Assembly: GCF_003073045.1 (NCBI RefSeq)
Contig: NC_037595.1
Span: 4,266,227 to 4,330,226 of the forward strand
Reading direction: 5' to 3'
DNA: 64,000 nt
Source of the DNA: Pomacea canaliculata
Lineage: Eukaryota; Mollusca; Gastropoda; Architaenioglossa; Ampullariidae
The translations under genes and the position numbers were made by a program. This document shows positions 40,987 through 53,600 of the stretch, one piece after another (the stretch's first letter is position 1; the number at the start of each line of letters is the position of its first letter). Below the pieces are notes generated by a model. It saw nothing but the letters and a program-made list of their open reading frames with translations, ran no database searches and had not been told where the DNA came from.

Positions 40987-41038
40987 AATAAAATGTTGCT
41001 GATAGTTTTGTAGTGAAAATTTCTTAAAAACAAATAAA
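40987..41038 (+). terminator. Polyadenylation signals of LSM10
   Basis: AATAAA occurs at 40987-40992, five bases after the TGA of the shifted-frame tail, and again at 41033-41038. Two signals directly behind that stop support 40982, rather than 40644, as the natural end of the protein. Confidence 0.55.
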
Positions 41039-41389
41039 GAAAAGCATTGATAAGACAGTCACAAATGTATCTGAGGTATGTGTATTCAGTTGTTTAGTTT
41101 TTTTTTTCTTATTTAACATTACCTGCCTTGATATCAAATGGTTGCTGTTATAATCCTTCTGCATACTGTTCATCGAATATTTACAAACACTTGTTACTTA
41201 TTTATCAGCATAGGTGGATGAATGTCATCAGAGAGAAAGTGTCTGGACACTTTTCCAATGTCTGGACACTTTTGGTCTTCATGGATTAGTTTTCAACACA
41301 AAACCACCTTTTGATCAGCAGACACCTACTAAATGTGGATATTTATTGCAGATATCTTATGGACAAAATTTGTCCCTTTACCTGTCACA
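41039..41389. other. Spacer after LSM10
   Basis: No gene. A local duplication of the word TGTCTGGACACTTTT occurs at about 41240-41275. The plus-strand ORF at 41214-41477 is not conserved as far as I can see. Confidence 0.4.
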
Positions 41390-42260
41390 AGTGGATAGCT
41401 TTTACTTTAGTTTTGCAGAAAAGTCACCCATCTTCAAAAAGTCAAAGAATACAATAGGTTTACATTGGTTGGTGTAGCCTGGGGGTGGATTTTTTTTTAT
41501 CGGTTCTCCTGCTCAGAATTTGTTTCAAGTGTCCATTTAGTCCACTTCTGTTGTCAAAGCAAAGGAGAAAGAGTGAGTTTTTATAGGCTTTTGACCAATT
41601 TCTACTGTGCATGACACTGTTAACTTTTTTTTTTGTAAATTGTTGAAAAACACCGTAAATAAGATTGGACAAAGAATTCTGCCATAGGGGATTTTGTTGA
41701 ACACATACTTTATTAAAGTTTTCAGCTCCTAACATCTTGTTTTCTACCAGTTAAAAAAAAATGCAAATCCTTGTAAGTAAATTTCCTCCTGTTCCATAGG
41801 CTGCCGGATACTTGCATGAAGCTGTTCCATAGTTTCTTTAGCTTACTATTTTTCATGTGGTACTAACCCTATATTGAATGCCTTTCTAAAATCCAAGTAT
41901 AACCATTATCTAGCATTGAAGTTAAGTCTCCCACAGCTTCTAGTTGTGTAAGATGACCTTTTTCTTTCCTTGAAACCATGTTGATAGCGAATAGTATAAA
42001 TTTAGTAAAAATTCACAATTGCATCTCTGACAAATGTCAAGTACCTTATATAGTATGCATATCAAACTAAGTGGCCTTTAGTTACCTGGGTCTTTATTAA
42101 ACTGTTTTTGTTAAATAGTGCTAACACTTATGTAGACTTTAACTTTTCAGGCCAAATACCTATTTCTAGGGATTTAATATCAGCATACTGGGCATAACTC
42201 TTCACTTTATCCCTTACCTTTTTACTAACAAATGCATCCATGTTCTTGAGTAATATATTA
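41390..42260 (-). mobile_element. Non-LTR retrotransposon reverse transcriptase fragment (Jockey/CR1 style, decayed)
   Basis: Reading the minus strand, a worn polymerase can be followed: WPEKLK, a PGN..RPLSLICILYKVL block (family RPVSLTS...KVLE), YQHGFKERK, YLDFRKAFN, GLVPHEK, then CPILFTVFFNNL (family GPILFTVFINDL). The pieces are spread over several frames with stops. It is an old, inactive insertion between LSM10 and NOX2. Confidence 0.8.
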
Positions 42261-42539
42261 CATGCATTTAGTCAACTTTTATTTATCTGATTATGTTTTG
42301 TATTAAAATCACTTCTGTGTACACTGGATATTTCTTGCAGGTTTTTGGATGAGACTTGCATGCCTCTAGTTCTGGCTCAGGACTATGTCTTCTTTCCTTG
42401 TGCCAGCTTTTCTTATTCTGAATCACTGTTTACCCCTTAAGATATATACATTTATTGTAGTTATAATATGTTAGCTTTCAGGGTTTTACTTCACCTAGTT
42501 TTCAAGGGAAAAGAGCTGTCTCTAGGTTCTCTCAGATCT

Positions 42540-42890
42540 TTTTCGGTCAATAATATAAGATGTGCCCTATGCGTAACAACGATGAAGATGAGTTTCATTT
42601 TATCTTGTGCTGTCCGTATCTGATAGATCTAAAAAATGTTTCATTCCCAAAATGTATTACATTAGACCAAATAGCTTTAAACTACAGAGGCTTATGTCTA
42701 CAAAAAATGAAATAATACTAACCTTGCCAAGTCTTTATATTAAGTGACAAAGGAAAGAAATGCCATGCTACATTAAAGATATTTTTCATTTGTTGTGTAT
42801 TATGTATTTTCTCCTGTAATATGTTGAATGCCAATCTTTTTGAATGGGCCCAAAGGCCTAACAAAATTAATCATTCATATTTGTCTCTCA
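42540..42890 (+). mobile_element. LINE C-terminal and 3' UTR fragment
   Basis: The plus strand encodes MCPMRNNDEDEFHFILCCPY followed by LIDLKN, the zinc-knuckle-like CPxC...ExHFxxxCPxY ending found at the C-terminus of many LINE ORF2 proteins. The A/T-rich 3' part contains TGAATGCCAAT and ends near ATTAATCATTCATAT. It is oriented opposite to the fragment at 41390-42260, so it is a separate insertion. Confidence 0.65.
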
Positions 42891-44400
42891 GATCTTTGCA
42901 TTTTCATTTTTTTCCTATTTTATGAAGTAAATGTACATTCTCTCAAACATGCAGAGCAACAATGAAAGTATTTTAGAAAAAATAAAAATCTTATTTTATT
43001 TACATAAATGTTATTTTTTGCGGCCCTAGGCTCCTTGAGGAGGAACAAGGAATAAACAAAACAAAAAAACAAATGTTATTTTTATAAGCAAGACAGACAA
43101 CATATATCATATAAACATAACTGTGCAGTCATGACTTGAAAAAATGTAGCAAATATCTGAACAGCCTCAGAGAGCTTGAGTACAAGTTCCCTGCTCAACT
43201 TTGCCCTTTAGATAGGATTTTTATGAAATGTTGCAGCAACAGATCTTTTCATTTATTATAATTTTGTAACAAAAAGGTAAGATCTTATTTAAGGCAGATT
43301 GAGATCTTCCTTCCTTTGGTGTTCCATAGCAGCTACCTAGTCTAAACAAGCACATAACCACACAGACCTTACATAGAATAAATGCAAGATGAGGTTATAC
43401 CACTAGATAACAGCAATTTTTCCAAACATCTGTAAAATATACAATAAATTCCTAAAGTTGGTAGGGCGGGAAACCTTCATGATGAAAAAACTTAAAGGAG
43501 TCTAATTTTGTTTTAAAGAAATATTGCATTGAAATATACCCAAGCACATCTAAATTATAAAGATAGCTATCACTTCTATTGGTTAATAGAAGTAAGCAGA
43601 AAACTTGATTCCTTTCTGAAGAATCAATTTATTTGATGACAATGCTTCTGAAAACTTCACCTTGACCATAGTTCTAATAATCTAATGGCATACACTCATA
43701 TCTTACCTATTTATACTGCATTATCATGAAAAAATATTAGCTCTGTTGCCTATAGACATCTATTTTCAAAAAGTTTGTAAAAATGTTATAAATTACAAAA
43801 TGACACACAACATTGGGCATGGCGAGGAGTTGAACAGTTTCTTCTGACTAGCTATTATATGAGATTTCCATCTGTACAAATTTTCTCTATTTTATAAGGA
43901 TAAATCTGCAAAAAAACAATTTTAGAACTGTTAGTAAAAGTTTTTAGTTGTACTTTTTTTCTATCCCATTTTATTCAGCACCTGATCCAAGTTTTCTGTC
44001 TGCCATTTTTAGCTGTCCAAAATTTCCAATGCATAGTTTTCAAATCTGCTCTGCAACCATGTGACTCAAAAGAGTTGTCAAGAAACTTCTGTCCACAACT
44101 ACCAACATTTCCACTGCTAATAGACAAAAGCGGACCTATCTGAAATCACACACAACTGACCTTAAAGCCATTAAGCCTAGAGACCAGCCCCCCACATTTT
44201 GTGTGTGGTGCCAATGTGATATTAACAGTTCATGCGCTGGTCAAACAGCATTCTTTAACACAAGAAGTCTTAAAAACAAGCATCCACTGACAAGATTGCA
44301 GCATTTCCATATTTTATGTGAAATAAAAAAGGGAAAAACAAACTATGTAAAGGCACCAGTGATTTCTTCATTGTCATTCTTAATCTTTTTAAGACTATTT
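42891..44400. other. AT-rich spacer upstream of the NOX2 3' end
   Basis: No coding exon recognised. It contains one copy of the CTCCT/AGGAG repeat tail at 43020-43065 and otherwise unique-looking AT-rich DNA. Confidence 0.4.
43020..43065 (+). repeat. Repeat 3' tail, second copy
   Basis: CGGCCCTAGGCTCCTTGAGG, continuing AGGAACAAGGAATAAAC, then an AAAC-rich end. It shares hairpin and tail with 3771-3836 and, on the minus strand, 59678-59715. Confidence 0.5.
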
Positions 44401-44406
44401 TTTATT
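44401..44406 (-). terminator. Candidate polyadenylation signal of NOX2
   Basis: AATAAA on the minus strand lies about 230 bases past the TAA stop of NOX2. This is a motif match only, in AT-rich DNA where chance hits are common. Confidence 0.35.
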
Positions 44407-44637
44407 TATGAAACAAGGATTGTATCTAAAATACAAATTCCTTTGTGGAAAGGGTGAGAATGTCTATTTTTTAAACACTTTGTAAAAATGGAAGAAAAAG
44501 AATATGTAAATAAAAGCAGTCACTGTTTCCTTTGTGTGGATCACTACTAAATCCTTAAATGCATTCTTGTCATAAAATTTCCAGCAGCGTGAACCCCACA
44601 ATACCAATATGCAACCTGTAAAGACTGCAGAAGACCA

Positions 44638-47600
44638 TTAAAAGTGTTCCTTGTTGTAGTAGAAAGTTGCTCCTTGGATGGTGGAATGCCTGTTGCACAG
44701 TTTATGTAAAACAGTTGACAGCTCACCTGGTCCGCAGAAAAATACTCCAATTTTGGATCTGAAAAGCAACCCATGCACGCATTAAAAGAAAATCAAAAGA
44801 CTAAAGCTGTATTCATTGAGGCTGCTTTTATTCTGAGAAAGAATTGTTTCCAAATGGATGGAAAATTCTATTAGGAATAATAATTACTGGCAGCAAATAT
44901 GAGCACTAAAAAAGGCCATGCTATTGCTACTTGAGACAGCTACAATTATACCTGCCATATACCATCACAAAATATAACAATTAGTTTTTAGTATTTCTTT
45001 TTCAAAGCAAATTGGAACCGATAGAAAAAAGATGCTATTACTGTGGATGTGCTTCTGCCAGAGAAGTAAAAATACGATCCCACTGAGGACGACCATAGTG
45101 TGTCTTCTGTTGTAGCCCTGTGATGGGGTCCAGCCCTGATTCTCGGTCATGCAACATTATGTTCTTGGCCTGCATCAGAATGAAGTATCCCCTTATCATA
45201 ATGCTGAAATTTCTGAATCTTCTTAGAAGATGGAGAAACCCTTCTACCAATCAAACATGAAATAAATTTAAGTTACATTACATATGAATGATCTATTAGC
45301 AGCCGCTTATCAAACATCATTTTGATTTAGTGTGGAACTCGCTTGAGCATTTCAAAATATTTAAGCAGAGGAGCTTACTTATTCCCCACTATAACCTAAA
45401 AAATTACCCTATAACCTCTCTATTCTTGCTGATGTCTCAGATTGAAGCTCTGTGCACGTTTTTAATTCATGAACATTTAGTTTGTCACTCACTGAAACAT
45501 TTCAAAATATTTTAATATAGGAGAAAATATATTTCTCAAAATAATACTCAAATGGCTGATGAATTTTATCCTGCCATATATGTTTCAATGATGAAGTTGT
45601 GTTATTACCTGTTGTGAATCCCAGCCTCTTGTAAGGTAAATGCTATGAGACATGAAGTTATGGTTGCCCTGTTCTGACATTTGGCTCTCAAGAGATTGCA
45701 GAAGCTGTCGAAACCACTCAAAAGCATGCATATCTGGGCAGACCCAAAAAAGGTAAACATGCTTCAGTGGCATATTGCATTTTGGGATCACAGTATACAT
45801 TCCTGAAAAAAAAATTCAATAAGGGAATTGCTGATAAGGGAAATTAAATTTTTGCAGCTCTACATTTCGCATTTTAAATACAAATATTCCAGCTCACAAT
45901 TAACTTTTACAGTTTTGAGGTTTCTTGCTCATCTGCTGAGTAGACGCAGTTTTCAGTATATGTGGTCAAGCAATCTATGAAAGTTAATGCTGTTTATATG
46001 TAAGTATTTTTCTTACGTACATATGGAATGCACAAGATTAATCCTACAAAAACTAAACAAAACTTAAAGCAATTTCATTAACCTTCAGATCAAAAGATAT
46101 TTATGATGTTTGTGCATTTTTAATTCACAAAACCACGGTAACATTCAAAATGTTTACCAACCAAATATGCTTGAGAATAGATGCAAAAGGTGTGACACCT
46201 ATTCCAGCACCAATTAACACAGTCACATCATAATCCATAAAATCCTGCAAAGCAAATGTTCAAAAACATGAAAAAAAAACTCATAAATAAAAATCCCTTT
46301 ACATAGCTATCAACAACAAAAACCATGATTTCGGAAAATATTTCAAATCTCAAACGTAAATTATAACTTGAAAACTACATGCATTTACCTCAGATGATGT
46401 TCCAAAAGGTCCATCCAATGCTAACCTTTAGTGGAAAAGGTAAAAACAAAATGAAATGATTTATAGGCTAGCTTATAAAAAAAAAAAAAAGGAAGGAAAG
46501 AAAGGAAGTACAAGAAAATACAATAGAAACTGAGGATTTCAAAATCAGCCATTATTTAAAATTGAGTTAATGTCTTAATAACTTCTTACATTATCATCAA
46601 AGCTATTAAAAGCATATGAATCTTTCAAGACAATGAGTATTTTGAGAAGCAACTGCTACTTTCTACAGAAGGATCTCAAAAGTTAATGAAAAATGTATTT
46701 GATCTTGGATTTATGTCCCTTGATGATAAAACATTTGTACCATTAAATGCTGGAATAAAAAGACATGCTGCAGTCTCACCTGGGCATTTTTGAAGCCTCC
46801 TGAAATTCACCCTCATCTACATGACAAGCTTTGGCCAGTTCCTCTGTCCAGTCTCCTACTCTGCGGATGTGCACTGAGAAATGATCCTCATGTGGTGCCT
46901 GACATGAATGTGGTCTCAATGATTTTCACTCACACTTTTTGTCCCTTCAAATCAAGCAATACGACTGTCCTTGTCTATATTAAAGCCTTAATTTATTGGT
47001 GTTTAAAAGTGAAGAAAAAGCAGTCCTGTAATGTGCAAGGAGTTAAAAATTTCCTTACCGAGGTCAGAGTGAAAGGATGCCACTCAAGCTGGGAAATGCT
47101 TGGGCAGTGCAAAAAAATATACTGTCCTGGGCGTGCAAAGAACCCTTTCCTCTTCATCTGCAGTTCAAAAACTCGAGATGGATGACTGATGACCTATGAG
47201 ATGAAACCAAAATAGTTAATCAAAGATTCATACTTTAAACTCTGTGCAGTTAATACATGTAATGTAAAACCTCCTTATTAAGACCTTCCCTACTATGACT
47301 CCTCTTAGTTATGAACCAAAAATGTTTCACCATATTTTCTATACAAACACCATCTCTATTAGGACATTTTAAAACAGACTGCTTTTGGTTGACCATTTAC
47401 CCTATATTACAATTTTCTGCAGAAGCCATGTAAATAAATTAAGTACAGAGATTGCTTGCTTCATTGGGTCACGGATCATTGTGACTCAGATCATGTTGCT
47501 CCAGGCATATCTATCACCTTCTTATTATTATTCTTTTATGCCCCCAGCGGAGCATGGGGCTGCAGCTACACCACCCCATCAGATCTTGTTCTGGGTGTCC

Positions 47601-50600
47601 GTTCCCAGTTGGGTCCATGTCATGCCAGTTGCCTCTGACTTGCTGTGGACTGATCTCCTCCATGTTTGTCTGGGTCTCCCAACCCTGCACCAGGGTTATG
47701 TTACATTTGCATTAAAGATGCAGATCTTGGTGTGTAGAGATAAAGCCTTGGAGTTCCAGATAGGTTGCAGGATGTGGCCTGGCCTTATTTATTTGACTTC
47801 TTACATCTTCATCTGCACCTCCCTCTATGCTATGCTGCCAAGGTAGGTAAAACAGTCAGCCTCTGTAATAAATTTCCATGTAGTTGGAGTGTGGCTTCTT
47901 GCATGTTGTTGACCTGCATTGCTTCCGTCTTCTTGATGTTGATTGTCAGGTCAGTCATCGCTGCTTCTTCTAAGAGCCAAGTGAGCTTTTTCTGTGTGTA
48001 TTGTTGGTTGTGGGACAACAGACTGATGTCATCCGCAAAGTCGAGATCCTCAAGTTGCTTGGCAAAGGATCACTGAACGCCCATGTTGCTGTTAGATGTT
48101 GTTCTTCTCATGAACCAATCCATGACAATCAGGAATATTGTCGGAACTAGTTCCACTATAAATCTTCAGTCAAACACAATGACAGAATAAACTTCACAGA
48201 GCAAAAAAACAAAAAACAAAAAAACAACAAAGAAAACCATTACAATAAGGTTTTTAAAAACTTTATTTCAACAGTTAAATAAATAAATTTGAATTTATAG
48301 GTGTCCATAGTTATAGTTCATAGAATGAAAGCAGGCTGGTTGATTTCCCTTTCATAGTTACAATCTGATTTTGGTGGATTTTAGTGAGTCTTAATACAGA
48401 GGTTTTACTGTACCATGTAGGTCACCTACTTTTACATCCTACAGTAACCACACTTTTAAAGGATTGGAAGTATTTTCATTTGAAAACACCACATATTGTT
48501 ATTAATCATGCACTTATAAATAATTAATCCTAATATTTAGCAAAATGATGGACATAAGACTGCTATCACCAATGCAGAGTGCAAATGTTGGTACTGTACC
48601 TTCGTGATGACCACTCGCTGTAAGCTCCTATACAGGCGAATTACACGTTCAACAGTGTATAAGATGAAAGGACCCAGTACCCAAGCCCAGCTCTGCAAAA
48701 ATGAAACATTAGAACATGAGAAACTTTCAATGACAGTCTTACTCATTATGTTACACTATATAATATTTTGATTAGTGTGGTGATCATATACTCTGGTTCA
48801 AGTTGCTTTACTCTGCTGATATTTTGATTAAATGAATCCATGAATTAAGACAAATTACTTAAATGTCTACTTTAGATTGCCCATTTTGTGAATAAACATT
48901 TAAAATAAATGTAATATGGAAATGGATATCCGAGTGGTTTAAATGCTAGTGTCTAAACTGAAAGGTATGCTTGTTTGATTATATATCCACATAGCAGCAA
49001 ACCAGTCAACCCAGCTGATGGGAAAGGGTACCTGATTCCTTAAAGAGTTGGGGACGGTAGGGCAGTAATGGAAAGGATATGGGCAATGCCCTCACATAAA
49101 GCTGTCATATGATAACTAGGAATAGGGCTATAGTGTTGGTGCAGCACTTCTGCTCCCTCCACCAGTCAAGCGGATGCGCTAGTAAACAAACTGTAAGGAG
49201 GTGGGATGGGTAACTGTGGGAATGAGCGGTTGAGATGGTGTTGTGGCGGTGACACAGTAGTCGGCCTTTGGCGGTACTGGACTGTCAGATGGACAAAAAC
49301 CCAAGAAGTCCCACCACCGTTTATCTCCCCAGGAATCAGTGGGCCTGTGAGCTGCGGACTGACTTATGTCGCAATGGACATAGTGCAGGGTTCGGTCGGA
49401 ATGCAGGACGGCAGTTGTCGCTACAAGAGATCTCTCAGAGAAGGGGAGAGCAGCGGTCAGAATACGCCTGTTAATTGTAAGGCTGCGGTATACCTAGAGC
49501 AGGACAACAGCGTTGGTTGTTATTGCCACACACTGGACACAGGTAGTGAATAGGAAGCCAGACAGGATGGCGCCACAGTCGCAGACTGTGTTACTAGTAA
49601 GAAGGGGGACAGAAGGGGGTGGAGTGCTGGGAAGGGTAAGTCAAAGTGACCACCTGTCCGGAGTAGCTAGGTAGCAGAATGGTTGGAAGTAAGTGTGTAG
49701 TAAGCTTGACCAATCATGAGAGAGGATGAGGATTGGGCATTGTGATCAGTGAAGAATCGCAGTCTTAGCACTGGGCTTTCGGGGAGGAAGTTTGTAACAC
49801 AGATCTGTTCAAGGCTATTCGAATTCTCCACCGAGAGTCTGTCTTGGAATCATGACTGCTCCAGCTAAACTAACTCAATAGGTGCACAACATTTCATCAC
49901 CAGTAGCTGTTTGGTCGCAAACAGTAGAGGCTGAGGCTGGTAGATAAGTGTTCGTCCTTGTTAGGCACTGTTAAGCTTGAGACAGCAGTCCGACCTAGAG
50001 GGATGAGACAGACACGTGGTGGCACACGGCAGTGCTAGAGTTCTGCGCTTGTGAAGGGCGCCGCTATGATCAACAGAGTGACATCAACGGTTTCTTTGGA
50101 TGTCAGCAACATCGGAGGGCCCTCTTCTTTTACATTAAACTGCCTGTGTTTGTTATTGGGGATGCACGCTGGGGGCTCAGAGTCAATTAAAGTATAATTA
50201 GCAATTTAGTGTAAGTGTGCGTGTACACGTAAATGTCGGCCCAAGTTGGAAGGGGTGGTGAGAGTGTGATTAACCCAAGGCAGCGGCAATTGCAACCTAT
50301 GACCATCTTCGTGTGCTCATTCCCCAGAGTTCATGACAAGCTGACCCATAGAAAAGTGCTGTTTCTAATAACTCACTCCCCAACCACCTGAAAAGGTCAG
50401 GTAACGACATTTATTCTTTAACTTTTTACTATAAACTAGTGAAAATAAAACCTCAAAAGCCATATTCCTTTCCCAAATATTCCAAGACAAGATGACCACT
50501 AAATTCTAACTCTTAAATGTGTTTAGGACCAGAAAAGATGCAGATGAAAATATACGAAAAATTTAAGAAATAATATACCATAACTAGTGCCATTTAAAAC

Positions 50601-53600
50601 ATTAAATTTTAGAGTATATCTATTCAAAGTTGGTTTCTTACAAAGGGTCCTGAGCCAATGAACTCAGGGTCTGGACAAGGCAGCTTGCCCCAGGTTTCTG
50701 TTTGTAGTGAACATTTCTCTGGGTTGTGTTCATCTGTATTGCTTTGTTGATGGATGATTCTCCTGGAAAAAACGCCAACAAAATTACTCAAAATTGACAG
50801 AAGTATAAATCAAAGACAATGCTGAGATAATACATGTATATCTATTGAGATGTGTATTAAAATATACTGATATCAATGCTTTTTAACAGTAAATCTCTGT
50901 CAGGAGTGTTTCACAGACAAGTTCTCCTTCTACTTTGATTATGTTAGCTTAAATATTTCAGGAAATGGTTGTCTACGAAGATGCACTTTTTATTTTGTTA
51001 ATCTCCTTCCCTGCTATCTCTGCCTTTGCTTGTTTGAGTGTTAAAACATTTACTGTTACTTGGCATAAAATCTAGTGGGATTGTTTAGCAAAGGAATATA
51101 AATCTAAAAATACATAAATGTGGAATAATTTTGGTAGTATAATTTAAATGTAAGCTTCTGACTGATATAAATTGGGAAATATTGCTTTTGGGAGCAGCTA
51201 CACATTCTCACTAAAGAGATTTTGAGGCTACACCATGAAAAAATACATTAAAATATCCAAAGAAATCTTTGAAAATTGTTATCTTAAATGTTAGTCTTTG
51301 TGTTGCCTGTTTTTATTGGATCTATATTAGAATTATGATGTCATTAAATAAATACTTTCTTGTATCACTCAGAAATAATGCTGTCTTTAATTTTTTTTTG
51401 TTTTTTAATTAGGATTCCAGCACTGAATGCTATCTAACAGTCAACTTGAAAAATGAATAAAGTAATGAAATCATAAGTAATTTTACCACTGTGTACTCAC
51501 TCAACTCCATGGATGACAAAACCAATAAAAAAAATAATGAACAAGTGGTGGGTGTACCAAAACACTTCAAAGTATGAGCGTCTGGGGATAAAAAAAAAAT
51601 CGGTAGTGTTAAATGATATAAAGTTGGAAAGACACTTCATCCCCGACACTTCATCCCCGACGTTGACACTTCATAACTGGGGATTAAAAGTCTTGAAGTG
51701 TCGGGGATGAAGTGTCGGGGATGAAGTGTCTGGGGATTAAGTGACTGGGAACCATAAAGTTGGCACATAATTACACACACACACTTCATCTAGCGAAATC
51801 TAAAATTTTCTTTATCAACTTTGTTAGACAAGAAGGCTATTGATAGTTTATGGGCTACAACTAGTTCTAACCAATTACTCATCATCAGAGTTAGCAGTCC
51901 TCACCTCTTCATATTTAATATTCTGATAAACACTAAAGACTGAGAATCTACAAGAAACATTTCTGTGCATACAATCATTGACAATGATGCTGGTTCATTC
52001 ATTAAGAGACCCAAAATTATTGTAAAAACTGAAATTTAAGTTTCATAGTAACTCCAAGATTTCATAATTGTCACAAAGCAAAGAGCTATATTCGCAAGAT
52101 ATTAAAATATATGTACTGTCAAAAGTATTTCACACTACCATGCAAAAAAGCAAAACAAAAGCAAACAAACAAAAAAAAAAAACAATGCCAAGTTTCTTCC
52201 CTTACAAAGAAAAATAGAAACAAAAATATGTGATGCATGATTGATGCAAAATTCAGATAATGAAATTAGGAGTTGTAATATGCAACACTTTTCAAAATCT
52301 TTACATGCTTTGAATAATAAATAAAAATAGCAAGTCAAAATAAATACCTGATAATTTCTGTTGATGAAGACATTATGAGAACAAGACAAAGGGTAATAAC
52401 AACACCAGTAACACCTGACACAGTCTTAAATAATTCCCGGGAAGGATCCTGCAAAATACATGTCTATAAAAAAAATGTATACATGCATCCCTGCAAGTAG
52501 AAAGGAAATTTATCTACATAAATGTATCTAGAAGAGCCACGTTGATAGCTGATAACTGGGACAAAACAAAATGAAAGGGGAAAATGCAGCAAGAGAAAAG
52601 ATGGACCAGGAAGCAAATCTGCCTAGAAAGAGACACCAATGTTTACTCCCCTTCTTCCAACATTTTCATAAACAGAAAAACAGAACAATTTGATTCTTTG
52701 TACAATTCACATCTCAGACACAAAAATCTAGAAGTTAAGCAAAGTTTCAGTCATTACCTAAGACATGATCTGGAGCAAAATAATTATTAACAAACATGAT
52801 TTCCAAAGATTTTCTATTTTCACTTCTTTCAAAGTAGAGCTTGATTTCATTTTTGTTAAAGCCTACAGCAATTATAATAGTTGTATTTCTTCTTTTGTTC
52901 TTTCCTATCATTTTTCTATTATTTGCCCCTTGAAGATAAGCCATGGAAGTTTGCTGAAATTAGCATAGAAGTTTACCGTGTTTGCTGTACGGATTGGATT
53001 GACCCAGGAACCATTAGGTGAAGTGGGCCAGCGACTTAAAATTCCTTTGATGTTGTCAGCAGAATGTGACTCCAACAGGCGCTCAAAATTAAAATAGTGA
53101 GCAGCAACATGTATAACTGCAAAATACAATAAACAATTGGAAAGAGAGAGTGAAAAAAATCAAAATAAATAAAAAATAGTGTTTTTTTAAATCATTATGT
53201 ATCCACTTTCCAGGCACCACAATATAATTGATGGAGGAAGAGGAATCTCACTTCTCACTTTTAATTTTTCTATTTTGTGAGATTTTACGGCAAAATAGAC
53301 TCCTTACCAAATAACTCACAAGAAAAACATCTATCTGGGCAAGTATATGGGCAGTCAAAATTGATGCTTACAACTTTTCAAATTACTAATTTATAAAACA
53401 CGTATTGTTACTTGTTCTTCAGCCGGTAAGATTATGCTACTGATAAAAAAAAAAGTTGATCAACTGCTATTATTCTGAGTTTCTAATTTCTTACTTTATG
53501 ACTTATTAAACCTCATATCACCCCACAGCCTAAGTCAATTCATCCCAGCTGTGTTCATTTCATCTCAGGTAAGACCATTTTGTCCCAAGACCAAAAACTC

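Noticed and set aside
47385..47846. 153-codon plus-strand ORF in NOX2 intron 9
   Set aside because: It is the antisense of the LINE fragment read on the minus strand, where true reverse transcriptase motifs occur.
48924..48988. Possible functional tRNA gene
   Set aside because: The B box is worn, the arms are poor, and the sequence continues into a SINE-like body.
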